A stretch of 6,097 nucleotides of DNA from Cellvibrionales bacterium (GCA_024645065.1 JAHEGP010000193.1:1-6097); one strand, 5' to 3'. Shown: positions 1-6,097, counted from the stretch's first letter. The notes: generated by a model not told the origin, from the sequence alone. Numbers and translations are program-made.

Positions 1-975
1 GAAGGTGACACTGCCGCTCCAGACAATCGCAACTTTCAGCCGCTGTTCGGTGTGCCGCTGCAACGAACTAAACTTGCGCTTTGCCTGTCGAGGGGCAAAT
101 AGCTGTGCCGGTGGCGGTACGCTTGCCAGCTCTGTATTAAACATAGCCAACAAGCTCATCAATGGGCAATGATAATCAGCCCCTGGGCAGTCCGCGTTGG
201 GCTCGATCAGTGCGTCAGCGCCGATACCGGCGAACAGGCGATGCAGCTCCCGTTTGCAGCGTAGCATGACGAAAGCACCCCTGGCCTTCACCAGCCGGAT
301 ATAGCGTGCCGCGAGAATGGTATCGCCATAACCCTGCTCGGCATGCAAAAGTATCCGCTTCCCCTCCAGGGCTTCCCCCGTCCAGCGAGGGCAGGAAATA
401 TCGGGCAATGGCAGCTCACCCAGCTGCCAGCGCGCTTCATAGCAATGTAGCCCTTCCCTGTAGTTACCCAGGTGAAGCAGGTTCTGGCCGCGCTCCCAGG
501 TCAGTGCGGCATCCCCAGGATGATGAAAAAGTGCCTGCTCCAACTGCTTCAGGGCCAGATCGAAGCAGCGATTTTCGCGCAATGCAGCGGCAAAATTTAT
601 CCGTGCCTGCTTGTCAGTCGGGGCCGAACTCACGAGCTGCTCATGCAGCGCTATTGACTCCACGAAGCGGTTTAAATCTTTCAACACGTTGGCGAGGTTG
701 CCCCGGGCGACAATGTTCGCCGGGTCGATGTCCAAAGCGCGAAGGTAACAAGCGAGCGCCGCACGGTGTTGCTTCCTGGTGCGCAGGCAGGCGCCGAGGT
801 TGGACCAGATCCCCGAATCTTTGGGATGGTTCTTGAGATATGCCTTGTAGAATTCAACCGCGTGATAGATGTGGCCGCCGCGGTGCAGGATTACAGCCTG
901 TTCGCGTTGGCTAACGGGCGTACTCACGGAATCGGGCAATCGATGCCCAACCGGATTTCGAGACAGTGCGTCCAT
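1..975 (-). CDS. TPR-repeat protein with glycosyltransferase-like C-terminal domain (3' end off window)
   Basis: The frame is open for 325 codons from an ATG at 975 to the left edge, so the C-terminus is missing. An AGGAG (982-986) sits 6 bases before the ATG and fixes the start. After a short polar leader, residues 26, 60, 94, 128 and about 162 each begin a TPR unit of 34 residues with the usual small/aromatic pattern and 'DP' or 'P' turns (e.g. ALDIDPANI). A second part follows with RWTGE (197-201), the nucleotide-sugar-type loop EQGYGDT (213-219), an ARY at 223-225, CPLMSLL, and LKVAIVWSGS near the edge (313-322). This order (W-x-G-E, E-Q-G-x-G-D, SLL, V-W-x-G) is typical of bacterial TPR proteins whose C-terminal half has a GT-B fold related to family 9/41 glycosyltransferases. 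No signal peptide is visible, so it is probably cytoplasmic. Acceptor and sugar donor cannot be told, and the active-site half is mostly outside the window. Confidence 0.85.
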   Translation of the reverse strand, partial: MDALSRNPVGHRLPDSVSTPVSQREQAVILHRGGHIYHAVEFYKAYLKNHPKDSGIWSNLGACLRTRKQHRAALACYLRALDIDPANIVARGNLANVLKDLNRFVESIALHEQLVSSAPTDKQARINFAAALRENRCFDLALKQLEQALFHHPGDAALTWERGQNLLHLGNYREGLHCYEARWQLGELPLPDISCPRWTGEALEGKRILLHAEQGYGDTILAARYIRLVKARGAFVMLRCKRELHRLFAGIGADALIEPNADCPGADYHCPLMSLLAMFNTELASVPPPAQLFAPRQAKRKFSSLQRHTEQRLKVAIVWSGSVTF

Positions 976-1010
976 GCACAACTCCTGATCTGGTTTTGAT
1001 TGTGGAGCGT

Positions 1011-1040
1011 TTTATACCACCGGGGATTTTCTGGCCGCAA
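1011..1040 (-). promoter_or_regulatory. Candidate sigma-70 promoter of the TPR-glycosyltransferase gene
   Basis: On the minus strand a TTGCGG (1040-1035) is followed after 18 bases by TATAAA (1016-1011). The expected transcription start near 1004 gives a leader of about 28 bases containing the AGGAG ribosome binding site. This is seen by consensus matching only; no operator-like repeat is evident around it. Confidence 0.4.
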
Positions 1041-1549
1041 CAGTAATGTCGATTTGTACCCAAAAGCGCGGCACTTGCGCGGGCAAGCTGAATACTGAAA
1101 ACAGCCGCGGGTTCGCTAAATAACGATGCGTCCCCGCACCGATTCACCCCGCGACCGCTGCCGTATCCCGCTAGCCAGATTCAAAATGCCTCCCAGCGAG
1201 CGAAGGTAGACACGCACGTCACAACATCGGCGTCGACAAGGTGCTCAAATGGATACTCCCCTGGGTCTTGCTCTGCTGTCGTTTTGCTTTCGCCCGTCAC
1301 CGACACTGCTGCAACACCCTGTTATTGAAGAGCGTCAAGTATGATTCAACCATTTCGCGTGAGTAAACCGGATCCACGGGAAACTTGTGCCAAATAGTGC
1401 GCAAGCTGAAGTAAGGTAAGTTCTTGACAGGTATTGAAATATACGAGAGCCATCGGGCTCGCGGTGCGGTTCTCGAGTATGACCGGTGTTGCATGGGGCT
1501 GCAGAGCAGCGGGCAAATTCGTAGACATCGCTGCGCCACGGGTTTATGT

Positions 1550-1578
1550 TTGACGGGGAATCCCTGGCGCTTCATAAC
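1550..1578 (+). promoter_or_regulatory. Candidate sigma-70 promoter of the CYTH-like gene
   Basis: TTGACG (1550-1555) is separated by 17 bases from CATAAC (1573-1578), matching the -35 consensus at 5 of 6 and the -10 at 4 of 6 positions. The predicted start near 1585 leaves a leader of about 20 bases that includes the GAGGA ribosome binding site (1593-1597). Consensus reading only. Confidence 0.5.
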
Positions 1579-1604
1579 GATAAAATGCAGATGAGGATGA
1601 ATTC

Positions 1605-2417
1605 ATGTCGATTATCAATTCCCGTGAATACAAAATGATGTTGCGAGCCAGCAAGTTCAACGGACCACCGGAGAAGCTGAGTGAGGCGGCTACGGCGCTG
1701 TGGCAGGATCTGGCATCGGTCATTTTGCCCAACGCGGTTGCCGTTAGCGGCATCGAAGATATCAGCCGCCGACGACGCCAGGTGCGCTTCTTCGACACCG
1801 ACGACCACTGGTTACGTCAAAATGACTATGTGGTTCGAGAAAGGACGGATCTGGACAGCGAAGAGCGCCAGCTGACCCTGAAGTTCAGACATCCCGATCG
1901 ATTCTATAGTCAGGATCGCTCGATGGAACCCGCAGAAGAGTTCAGCCACGACCTGAAATTCGAGGAGGACATCAAGCCCACTTTCCAATCGCTCTACAGC
2001 TATTCAAGCTGTATCCTTCTCAAGGAGAAGATCAGCATCGAAAACCTGGAGCAGATTGGCAAATTCTATCCCGGCCTCGAGAAGGCTGTGGACGAGTTTC
2101 CCAAAGAAGCCAGGCTGAACCAGGTTGGCGGGTTTACAGCTTTCGAAACGGTCATCAAGGGCACCAGCTTCCAGATTCGCAAGGACCCGGAGTTACTTGC
2201 CGTCTGCTCGCTGACACTATGGTATGCGGATGAGGCCGACGAAAAGCCGTTGGTTGCTGAATTCAGCTTCAAATATGAAGACGACAAGGAAAATTACAGC
2301 GGTAAAGCCACGAATCGTGCCTACAAAAGCTACCTGGCAATGCAGGATCAGCTGAAGTCGTGGATCGACAGTAAGTCGATGACCAAGACAGCCTATGTTT
2401 ACTCATTGGCAAAATAG
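1605..2417 (+). CDS. CYTH-like / triphosphate-tunnel-fold protein of unknown function
   Basis: The 270-residue frame starts at ATG 1605, 7 bases after GAGGA, and ends at TAG 2415-2417. There is no signal peptide or membrane segment, so it is probably cytoplasmic. Several pieces resemble the CYTH (triphosphate tunnel metalloenzyme) fold: an N-terminal strand with SREYK (6-10), RFFDTDDHWL (61-70) like the usual 'YFDT..L' step, YVVRER (75-80), the basic strand QLTLKFR (89-95), a late strand LTLWY (203-207), and VAEFSFKY (217-224) near the end. In CYTH enzymes alternating Glu, Arg and Lys side chains on such strands bind metal and a triphosphate. Here the first Glu of the N-terminal ExExK signature is Ser6, leaving E8 and K10. 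The middle (about 105-175) is rich in acidic residues and has no recognised motif. The family assignment rests on motif reading, and substrate and activity are unknown; a non-catalytic polyphosphate- or nucleotide-binding role is equally possible. It is a single gene with its own promoter, convergent with the small lipoprotein gene. Confidence 0.7.
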   Translation: MSIINSREYKMMLRASKFNGPPEKLSEAATALWQDLASVILPNAVAVSGIEDISRRRRQVRFFDTDDHWLRQNDYVVRERTDLDSEERQLTLKFRHPDRFYSQDRSMEPAEEFSHDLKFEEDIKPTFQSLYSYSSCILLKEKISIENLEQIGKFYPGLEKAVDEFPKEARLNQVGGFTAFETVIKGTSFQIRKDPELLAVCSLTLWYADEADEKPLVAEFSFKYEDDKENYSGKATNRAYKSYLAMQDQLKSWIDSKSMTKTAYVYSLAK

Positions 2418-2635
2418 CTGGACAGGCTGCGCCTTTGGTCGTCGGCGCTGTGCCCCGGTAGAGCACCTAGCTGCCCCGCGCTCAGCCTGACTGCGGGCGC
2501 CGGAGGTGCCCGGGACGGGAGGGCTATCGTAAGCCCTGGTTCCCCTGACCTTGTTGATGCACGAGCCCGGTCTTGCTCCCGGCACAGACTGCAAAAGGGA
2601 CGCAATCTTGCCAAGCAGGTCCGCTGGGTACTGGC
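2418..2635. other. Convergent intergenic region with a cluster of short hairpins
   Basis: The 218 bases lie between the stop codons of two converging genes and are GC-rich. Three inverted repeats follow each other: GTGC...GCAC at 2450-2466 (on the minus-strand RNA a 6-bp stem with one G-T pair), an 8-bp stem with a GGA loop at 2494-2512 (one wobble pair), and AGGGCT/AGCCCT with a 6-base loop at 2520-2537. None is followed by a run of T on either strand, so they are not classical intrinsic terminators; they may slow transcription from both sides or protect 3' ends. Minus-strand frames through here stay open without recognisable homology. Confidence 0.4.
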
Positions 2636-2881
2636 TTATTTTCCGGTTTTGGTCCGGGTACCGACCCCGGTGACCAGGGATTTGCGTTTTACCCAAGCCC
2701 TATCGGTTTGGGCCAGGCTTATCACCCGGGAATCCCGGGGCGAGGTCTGGGACTTCAATAATACGGCGAAGGCCCGATCGGGGTCGAAATATGCCAGAGT
2801 GTCCGCAAAATCCGTAGCGTTACTATTGGCCACCAGCGCGCAACCACAGCCGGCTAGAAGTAAACGTTTCAAGCTGCCCAT
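2636..2881 (-). CDS. Putative small lipoprotein or secreted protein, unrecognised
   Basis: An 81-residue product. There are two adjacent ATG codons (2884 and 2881); the second is preferred because the strong AAGGGGAG (2893-2886) then has normal spacing. The N-terminus MGSLKRLLLAGCGCALVANS has a basic n-region followed by a short hydrophobic stretch and an LAGC lipobox with Cys12 as the likely lipidation site; cleavage later, after 'NSNA', as an ordinary signal peptide is the alternative. The mature part is polar, with FADTLAYFDPDRAFAVLL (25-42) and a strongly basic tail ending KTKTGK-like (RTKTGK). I recognise no family. A candidate promoter, ribosome binding site, signal-like start and neighbour-like codon use support a real gene. 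It lies 119 bases downstream of the PrcB-like gene on the same strand, so it may belong to the same surface system. After the stop, a second frame remains open to about 2403, so a frameshifted longer gene is not excluded. Confidence 0.5.
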   Translation of the reverse strand: MGSLKRLLLAGCGCALVANSNATDFADTLAYFDPDRAFAVLLKSQTSPRDSRVISLAQTDRAWVKRKSLVTGVGTRTKTGK

Positions 2882-2913
2882 CATACTCCCCTTTACTATC
2901 GCTGCCTGTAATT

Positions 2914-2941
2914 ATTAATGTAGTCAGCGACAAGGGGTCAA
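2914..2941 (-). promoter_or_regulatory. Candidate promoter of the small lipoprotein gene
   Basis: On the minus strand TTGACC (2941-2936) is followed after 16 bases by ATTAAT (2919-2914), inside an AT-rich patch that stands out from the GC-rich surroundings. The predicted start near 2907 gives a leader of roughly 25 bases with the AAGGGGAG ribosome binding site. This suggests the small gene can be expressed independently of the protease genes upstream. Confidence 0.45.
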
Positions 2942-3000
2942 TTGAGGCAGTAATGTCGACCACTTCACAGCAGTGACAGAAAAAATCGCGCAGCGGCGTC

Positions 3001-3579
3001 TTACGATTGCCCCGGCACTGGAAGCTGAACGGAAAGCTCCTTCGTGAAACCAGTGAATCGCACTTCCTCGATGTCCTGGTAGTTGCGAATGGCGATGACG
3101 CTGCATGGGGACGTCAATACAGTCGCCTGCATGCTGCCCTCCGCGGGCCCATCGAGCTCGACCTTTAGTATCAGGGCATCGAGCTCTCGCTGCCAATCGT
3201 AGGTATCAACCACAAGCCGATAGCCGGCGCTAGGCATCTGTCCTGCGGCAACAACGATCAGCAATTCCTCCGGCGCCAGGGCGGGATACTGGCTGGCTTT
3301 CGAACCGGGCCTGGTGGCATCGGGTAAAAAACGCCCGCCGCTGCCTTGCAGCGAATGCCACTGGGATTCACTCTCGATCAGGTAGGCAGCAGGCTGCTCC
3401 GCCCCGCAATGATCCAGCTGCAACACCTGCGTTAAACGCAGCCCGACGTCCTCCGGCAGCGGCTCACAACCTGACAGAGCAACCAACAACAGGAGGAACA
3501 AGCCCTTCCTGGCCGAGGCGCCTGCTGGCGCTTGAGATACTGCATGGTCAGCGCCATCCAATAATCGGTTCAATATCAA
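3001..3579 (-). CDS. PrcB-like domain lipoprotein, likely partner of the adjacent S8 protease
   Basis: A 192-residue frame ending at TAA 3003-3001. No in-frame ATG precedes the signal sequence; the first usable start is TTG at 3579, one base after the protease stop and 8 bases after a GAGG. Residues 25-38 (basic RKG, then LFLLLLVALSGC) form a lipoprotein signal with lipobox LSGC and Cys38 as the lipidated residue; Glu follows it, which in Gram-negatives permits outer-membrane sorting. Residues about 101-165 resemble the PrcB C-terminal domain: a hydrophobic strand ELLIVVAAGQ, the turn PSAGY (116-120, family P-T/S-x-G-Y), two further strands, GPAEG, and a final strand around TSPCSVIAI, where Cys159 stands in place of the usual Tyr after Pro. 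Cys58 and Cys159 could pair in the periplasm. PrcB of Treponema denticola is a lipoprotein that stabilises the subtilisin-like protease PrtP, so a chaperone, anchor or stabiliser role for the upstream protease is inferred. The 24-residue n-region is long, and an error or alternative start there is possible. Confidence 0.75.
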   Translation of the reverse strand: MILNRLLDGADHAVSQAPAGASARKGLFLLLLVALSGCEPLPEDVGLRLTQVLQLDHCGAEQPAAYLIESESQWHSLQGSGGRFLPDATRPGSKASQYPALAPEELLIVVAAGQMPSAGYRLVVDTYDWQRELDALILKVELDGPAEGSMQATVLTSPCSVIAIRNYQDIEEVRFTGFTKELSVQLPVPGQS

Positions 3580-3580
3580 T

Positions 3581-6097
3581 TCACGGGCCTCGTTGTATTG
3601 GGTTGGGGTCGCCCTGACCCTGTTTTTCTATATTGAAATTTGCCTCCGTAACCAGGTCAAAATCAAGGCCAATCGTATCGCGATCGAGCAGGATATCTTC
3701 CGGCCGGTCACGGGTCGGCCACGCTCCGCAGGTTTCGCCTGCACCGCAAATGAACAGGTCATTGTCGATATCAGAGCCCGCATAAATACGGTACGTTCCT
3801 CTCCCGACTGACTCGTCGAAGCTGTAACGGTAACGTCCCTCGGCATCACGTTCGGCTGTGGTTTGCAGGTCGCTTGCCTGGCTGGTCACGGCACGCAGCA
3901 GGATATAGACCTGCCCCGGATTGCCAATCCCCGCCTGCTGCCTAATGACCTGCATATAAACGGGCACCTCCAGGCTCGTGTTATTTGCCAACTGGACGAC
4001 GATTTTACCCTGGTGAATGGCTGTATCCAGTTCGCCGGGGTCGACCTGCACAATGTAGTCCCCGGTACCGTCGACAGCGACATTATTGCCCGGCGCAATG
4101 TCGATCCAGGCCTGGTCTCCATTCACGGCGATGATAGCCGGGGCGTCATCGCCCTGGGCGCTGAGTTGAAGGACTTTCAGCGATTCCCCGGCGGCAAAAT
4201 CCAGCACAGTGGGATTAGCGGTGATTACTCCGGGTTGGCTTCCTCCACCCAGCGCCTGGGCAGCCTGTACCGCCTTGAGAGCATTGATTTTTCCGAAGCC
4301 AAAATCATCATCCCGACCCGGCGCACCGAGATCGGTAACAGCCGTGCCGTTGGCGATAGCCTGATCGAAGTTCGCCGGGGTCAAGGCCGGAAACACCGCT
4401 TTCATCAGTGCCGCGACGCCGGCAACGTGCGGCGCCGCCATCGATGTGCCGCTTGACCAGCCATAGCGAAACTCGATGCTTCCCGACGAGTCGTCTCCCA
4501 GAAGGCTGAGAATGCGATCTGCGTAACCGTCCGCATCGCGGTCGATGTCATCGCCTCCCGGAGCTGAGACATCGATATAGGGACCGAAATTGGAATAGGA
4601 GGCCAATTCCGAGCCTGAAGTGACTGCGCTTACCGCGACCACACCGTCGTAGGCCGCCGGGTAAAACCTTGACGAACTGGCGTTGTTGCCCGCCGCCGCG
4701 ATGAAGATAACGCCTGCACTTCGGGCTTCATTGATGGTGTCTGCGAGGGACTGGCTGTAGCAAGCAAGGCAACCAAGACTCAGGTTGATGATGTCTGCGC
4801 GGCGAGCAGGAAGACGGCCACTGTTATTCGGCAATCCGGCGGCGTAGCGAATGCCCTGTACCAGATCGTAGCCGGACCCACCGCCAATGCCAAGAACCCT
4901 GATTGGCATGATTTGGGCTCCCCATGAAATACCCGCCACTCCATTGGTGTTATTACTGAGTGCGGCGACAGTACCTGCCACGTGGGTGCCATGGAAACTG
5001 CTTTGCGACGATGGCCCTTCGCGATCGCCAACGTCATCGGGGTTGGGGTCAATTCCATCACCGTCGCCGGCAACAGCCGGATCGAGGATAAAATCGTAGC
5101 CAGCGACAGTCTTATTCACCAGGTCGGGGTGCCCGAGAAGCACGCCACTGTCGATTACTGCCACCACAACGGGCTCAGTCGCAGTTGAACCGGTAGAGAC
5201 GTTCCAGGCATCCGGCAGGTTAATGAATGGATAGTGCCACTGCAAACTGTAGTAAAAATCATTGGGTACAGCGCTGGGGCGTATCCGGTAATTCGGCTCG
5301 GCGTAGGCGACATCTCCCCGCTTTCTCAAAGCCTTGACCAGGGCCAGGGTGAGGTATTTTGAATTCTCCAGGGGCAGCGGCTGCGTTTCCTGAGAGGCCA
5401 TTGCCAGGCTTGTAGCGGGATAATGGATTGTCGCGCCCCCATCCGTCAGTTGCTCGAGCAACTCGCGACAATGCCGGCTAGACGCCAGTTGGGCCAACTG
5501 CAGGTCGCCAGATACGATGGAGCGAAGCGCCGGTTGAGCCCCTAGCAGGCCCGGGGTGTCGACCCCCGCGCTTTGGCCAGCATATCGATTCGCATGATAT
5601 CCCAGCATGACCTGGTTGGGGACAAAGTCCACCGAGGCACTGTTGTTGGCGATCCGGCCTGAGGTAAAGTCATTGCCAACCCGAAGCACATATTTGGTCG
5701 CGCCCTGATTCGCTCTCAGCATGATATAAGCGGTTCCGGAGGCCGGCACCACGACGTTTTCAAATTCTGCGTCGTCGGCGTCGGAGAAAGCCAGAAGCTG
5801 GTTATTCTGGTCGAACAGAAACAGGTCGATATCGTGGGCAGTCGGGTCGTCCCTGTCGAAGTCAGCCAGTTGCAGGGAGACAAGCTGCCCCTCGAGCAAT
5901 TCAATGCGGTAAAAATCAAAGGTATCACCACGATCGGCAAAGCGATCACCCGCGACACCGGTAGCGTCGCTGCTGACAAATCCGTTGCTGATCGCCGGGT
6001 TGGGCAAGGCCTGGGCGAACAGCGCGCTGTCGTTGGGGATATAGGGCGCGGCGGGGTCATTGACGTCACTGTCGGTGACGATATTGCCCGCAACCCT
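3581..6097 (-). CDS. Secreted subtilisin-family (S8) serine protease, multidomain, N-terminus off window
   Basis: The frame is open from the right edge to TGA 3583-3581, 838 visible residues; the TTG at 6007 is internal and the true start and signal peptide lie upstream. Domains, numbered from the window edge: a linker with NDPAAPYIPND and AQ; a beta-sandwich of the bacterial pre-peptidase type (about 57-142, with DFYRIELLEGQ and DIDLFLFD); a propeptide-like region (about 158-272) ending AYAEPNYRI; the S8 catalytic domain (about 280-615) with Asp316 (VIDSG), His369 (FHGTHVAGT), oxyanion Asn471 (AAAGNN) and Ser552 (GTSMAAPHVAG), all intact; a BACON/Ig-like beta domain (about 626-719); and a C-terminal beta domain (about 728-822) with Cys784 and Cys790. 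Aspartate-rich loops (345-355, 519-527, 776-780) look like calcium sites. It should hydrolyse proteins outside the cell or at its surface. The propeptide probably inhibits and folds the enzyme until it is cleaved. It is followed after one base by the PrcB-like lipoprotein gene. No C-terminal sorting signal is seen. Confidence 0.96.
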   Translation of the reverse strand, partial: RVAGNIVTDSDVNDPAAPYIPNDSALFAQALPNPAISNGFVSSDATGVAGDRFADRGDTFDFYRIELLEGQLVSLQLADFDRDDPTAHDIDLFLFDQNNQLLAFSDADDAEFENVVVPASGTAYIMLRANQGATKYVLRVGNDFTSGRIANNSASVDFVPNQVMLGYHANRYAGQSAGVDTPGLLGAQPALRSIVSGDLQLAQLASSRHCRELLEQLTDGGATIHYPATSLAMASQETQPLPLENSKYLTLALVKALRKRGDVAYAEPNYRIRPSAVPNDFYYSLQWHYPFINLPDAWNVSTGSTATEPVVVAVIDSGVLLGHPDLVNKTVAGYDFILDPAVAGDGDGIDPNPDDVGDREGPSSQSSFHGTHVAGTVAALSNNTNGVAGISWGAQIMPIRVLGIGGGSGYDLVQGIRYAAGLPNNSGRLPARRADIINLSLGCLACYSQSLADTINEARSAGVIFIAAAGNNASSSRFYPAAYDGVVAVSAVTSGSELASYSNFGPYIDVSAPGGDDIDRDADGYADRILSLLGDDSSGSIEFRYGWSSGTSMAAPHVAGVAALMKAVFPALTPANFDQAIANGTAVTDLGAPGRDDDFGFGKINALKAVQAAQALGGGSQPGVITANPTVLDFAAGESLKVLQLSAQGDDAPAIIAVNGDQAWIDIAPGNNVAVDGTGDYIVQVDPGELDTAIHQGKIVVQLANNTSLEVPVYMQVIRQQAGIGNPGQVYILLRAVTSQASDLQTTAERDAEGRYRYSFDESVGRGTYRIYAGSDIDNDLFICGAGETCGAWPTRDRPEDILLDRDTIGLDFDLVTEANFNIEKQGQGDPNPIQRGP
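3588..3591 (-). promoter_or_regulatory. Ribosome binding site supporting a TTG start and translational coupling
   Basis: GAGG lies within the last codons of the protease gene, 8 bases before the TTG at 3579, while the protease stop TGA occupies 3583-3581. This spacing makes the TTG the best start for the PrcB-like gene and suggests that ribosomes finishing the protease reinitiate on it. Confidence 0.45.

Larger units (their letters stand above)
976..1604. other. Divergent intergenic region, no convincing gene
   Basis: This 629-base gap separates two divergently transcribed genes. It holds a candidate promoter at each end (1011-1040 minus; 1550-1578 plus). A short hairpin, CTTGC/GCAAG with a 4-base loop, lies at 1074-1087. 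The middle part (about 1090-1290) shows no frame with protein-like sequence. Minus-strand frames between about 1297 and 1575 read somewhat like protein (a 60-residue frame 1528-1346 and an overlapping 92-residue frame 1575-1297) but have no clear ribosome binding site and match no family I recognise; they may be a small gene, a frame-disrupted relic or chance. The gap is long for a compact bacterial chromosome, so lost genes or an undetected small RNA are possible. Confidence 0.5.

Noticed and set aside
306..836. Plus-strand open frame of 176 codons
   Set aside because: It is antisense to the TPR-glycosyltransferase gene, low in complexity, rich in Arg, Ser and Pro, and has no family resemblance. 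The minus-strand frame has regular TPR periodicity.
2649..2918. Plus-strand open frame of 89 codons
   Set aside because: It is antisense to the small lipoprotein gene, which has the signal-like N-terminus, ribosome binding site and promoter candidate.
2976..3003. Possible intrinsic terminator right after the PrcB-like gene
   Set aside because: There is a run of six T on the minus strand (2985-2980) but the GC-rich part before it forms only a 3-bp stem, too weak to call.
3863..4456. Plus-strand open frame of 197 codons opposite the protease
   Set aside because: It lies antisense to the catalytic and beta domains of the S8 protease. The protease motifs are intact on the minus strand, so this is a shadow frame.
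6005..6007. TTG as the start of the protease
   Set aside because: The frame continues upstream to the window edge with family-like sequence (VNDPAAPYIPND-like linker), so this TTG is an internal Leu codon and the start is outside the window.
5716..6093. Minus-strand frame of 125 codons at the right edge
   Set aside because: It is the shifted frame of the protease N-terminal domain, with Ser/Thr/Pro-rich nonsense sequence.
1..6097. Mobile elements, CRISPR arrays, tRNA or rRNA genes
   Set aside because: No transposase-like frame, regularly spaced repeats, tRNA cloverleaf or rRNA-like sequence was seen on either strand.

Overview
The window looks like a chromosomal stretch of a free-living, probably marine, gammaproteobacterium. 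This is inferred from the moderately GC-rich codon use, the protein styles (a multidomain secreted subtilase with Ca-loop-like aspartate clusters, a TPR-glycosyltransferase, outer-membrane-type lipoproteins) and the absence of plasmid or phage genes. No 16S or other taxonomic marker is present, so the placement is tentative. I saw no tRNA, rRNA, CRISPR array, insertion sequence or attachment site.

Layout from left to right. (1) Positions 1-975, minus strand: the N-terminal 325 residues of a TPR-repeat protein fused to a glycosyltransferase-like domain, running off the left edge. (2) Positions 976-1604: a 629-base divergent intergenic region with a candidate promoter at each end and little else convincing. 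(3) Positions 1605-2417, plus strand: a 270-residue protein with features of the CYTH/triphosphate-tunnel fold, function unknown. (4) Positions 2418-2635: a convergent gap containing several short hairpins. (5) Positions 2636-2881, minus: an 81-residue putative small lipoprotein with its own candidate promoter and a strong ribosome binding site. (6) Positions 3001-3579, minus: a lipoprotein with a PrcB-like C-terminal domain. (7) Positions 3581-6097, minus: a large secreted subtilisin-family (S8) protease, 838 visible residues, whose signal peptide lies beyond the right edge.

The clearest functional unit is the protease plus PrcB-like lipoprotein pair, separated by one base and probably translationally coupled. 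In Treponema denticola, PrcB is a lipoprotein that associates with and stabilises the subtilisin-like protease PrtP (dentilisin). The arrangement here suggests an analogous surface protease with a lipoprotein partner, with the added small lipoprotein immediately downstream as a possible third component. The glycosyltransferase-like and CYTH-like genes are divergently transcribed from each other and have no evident link to the protease unit.
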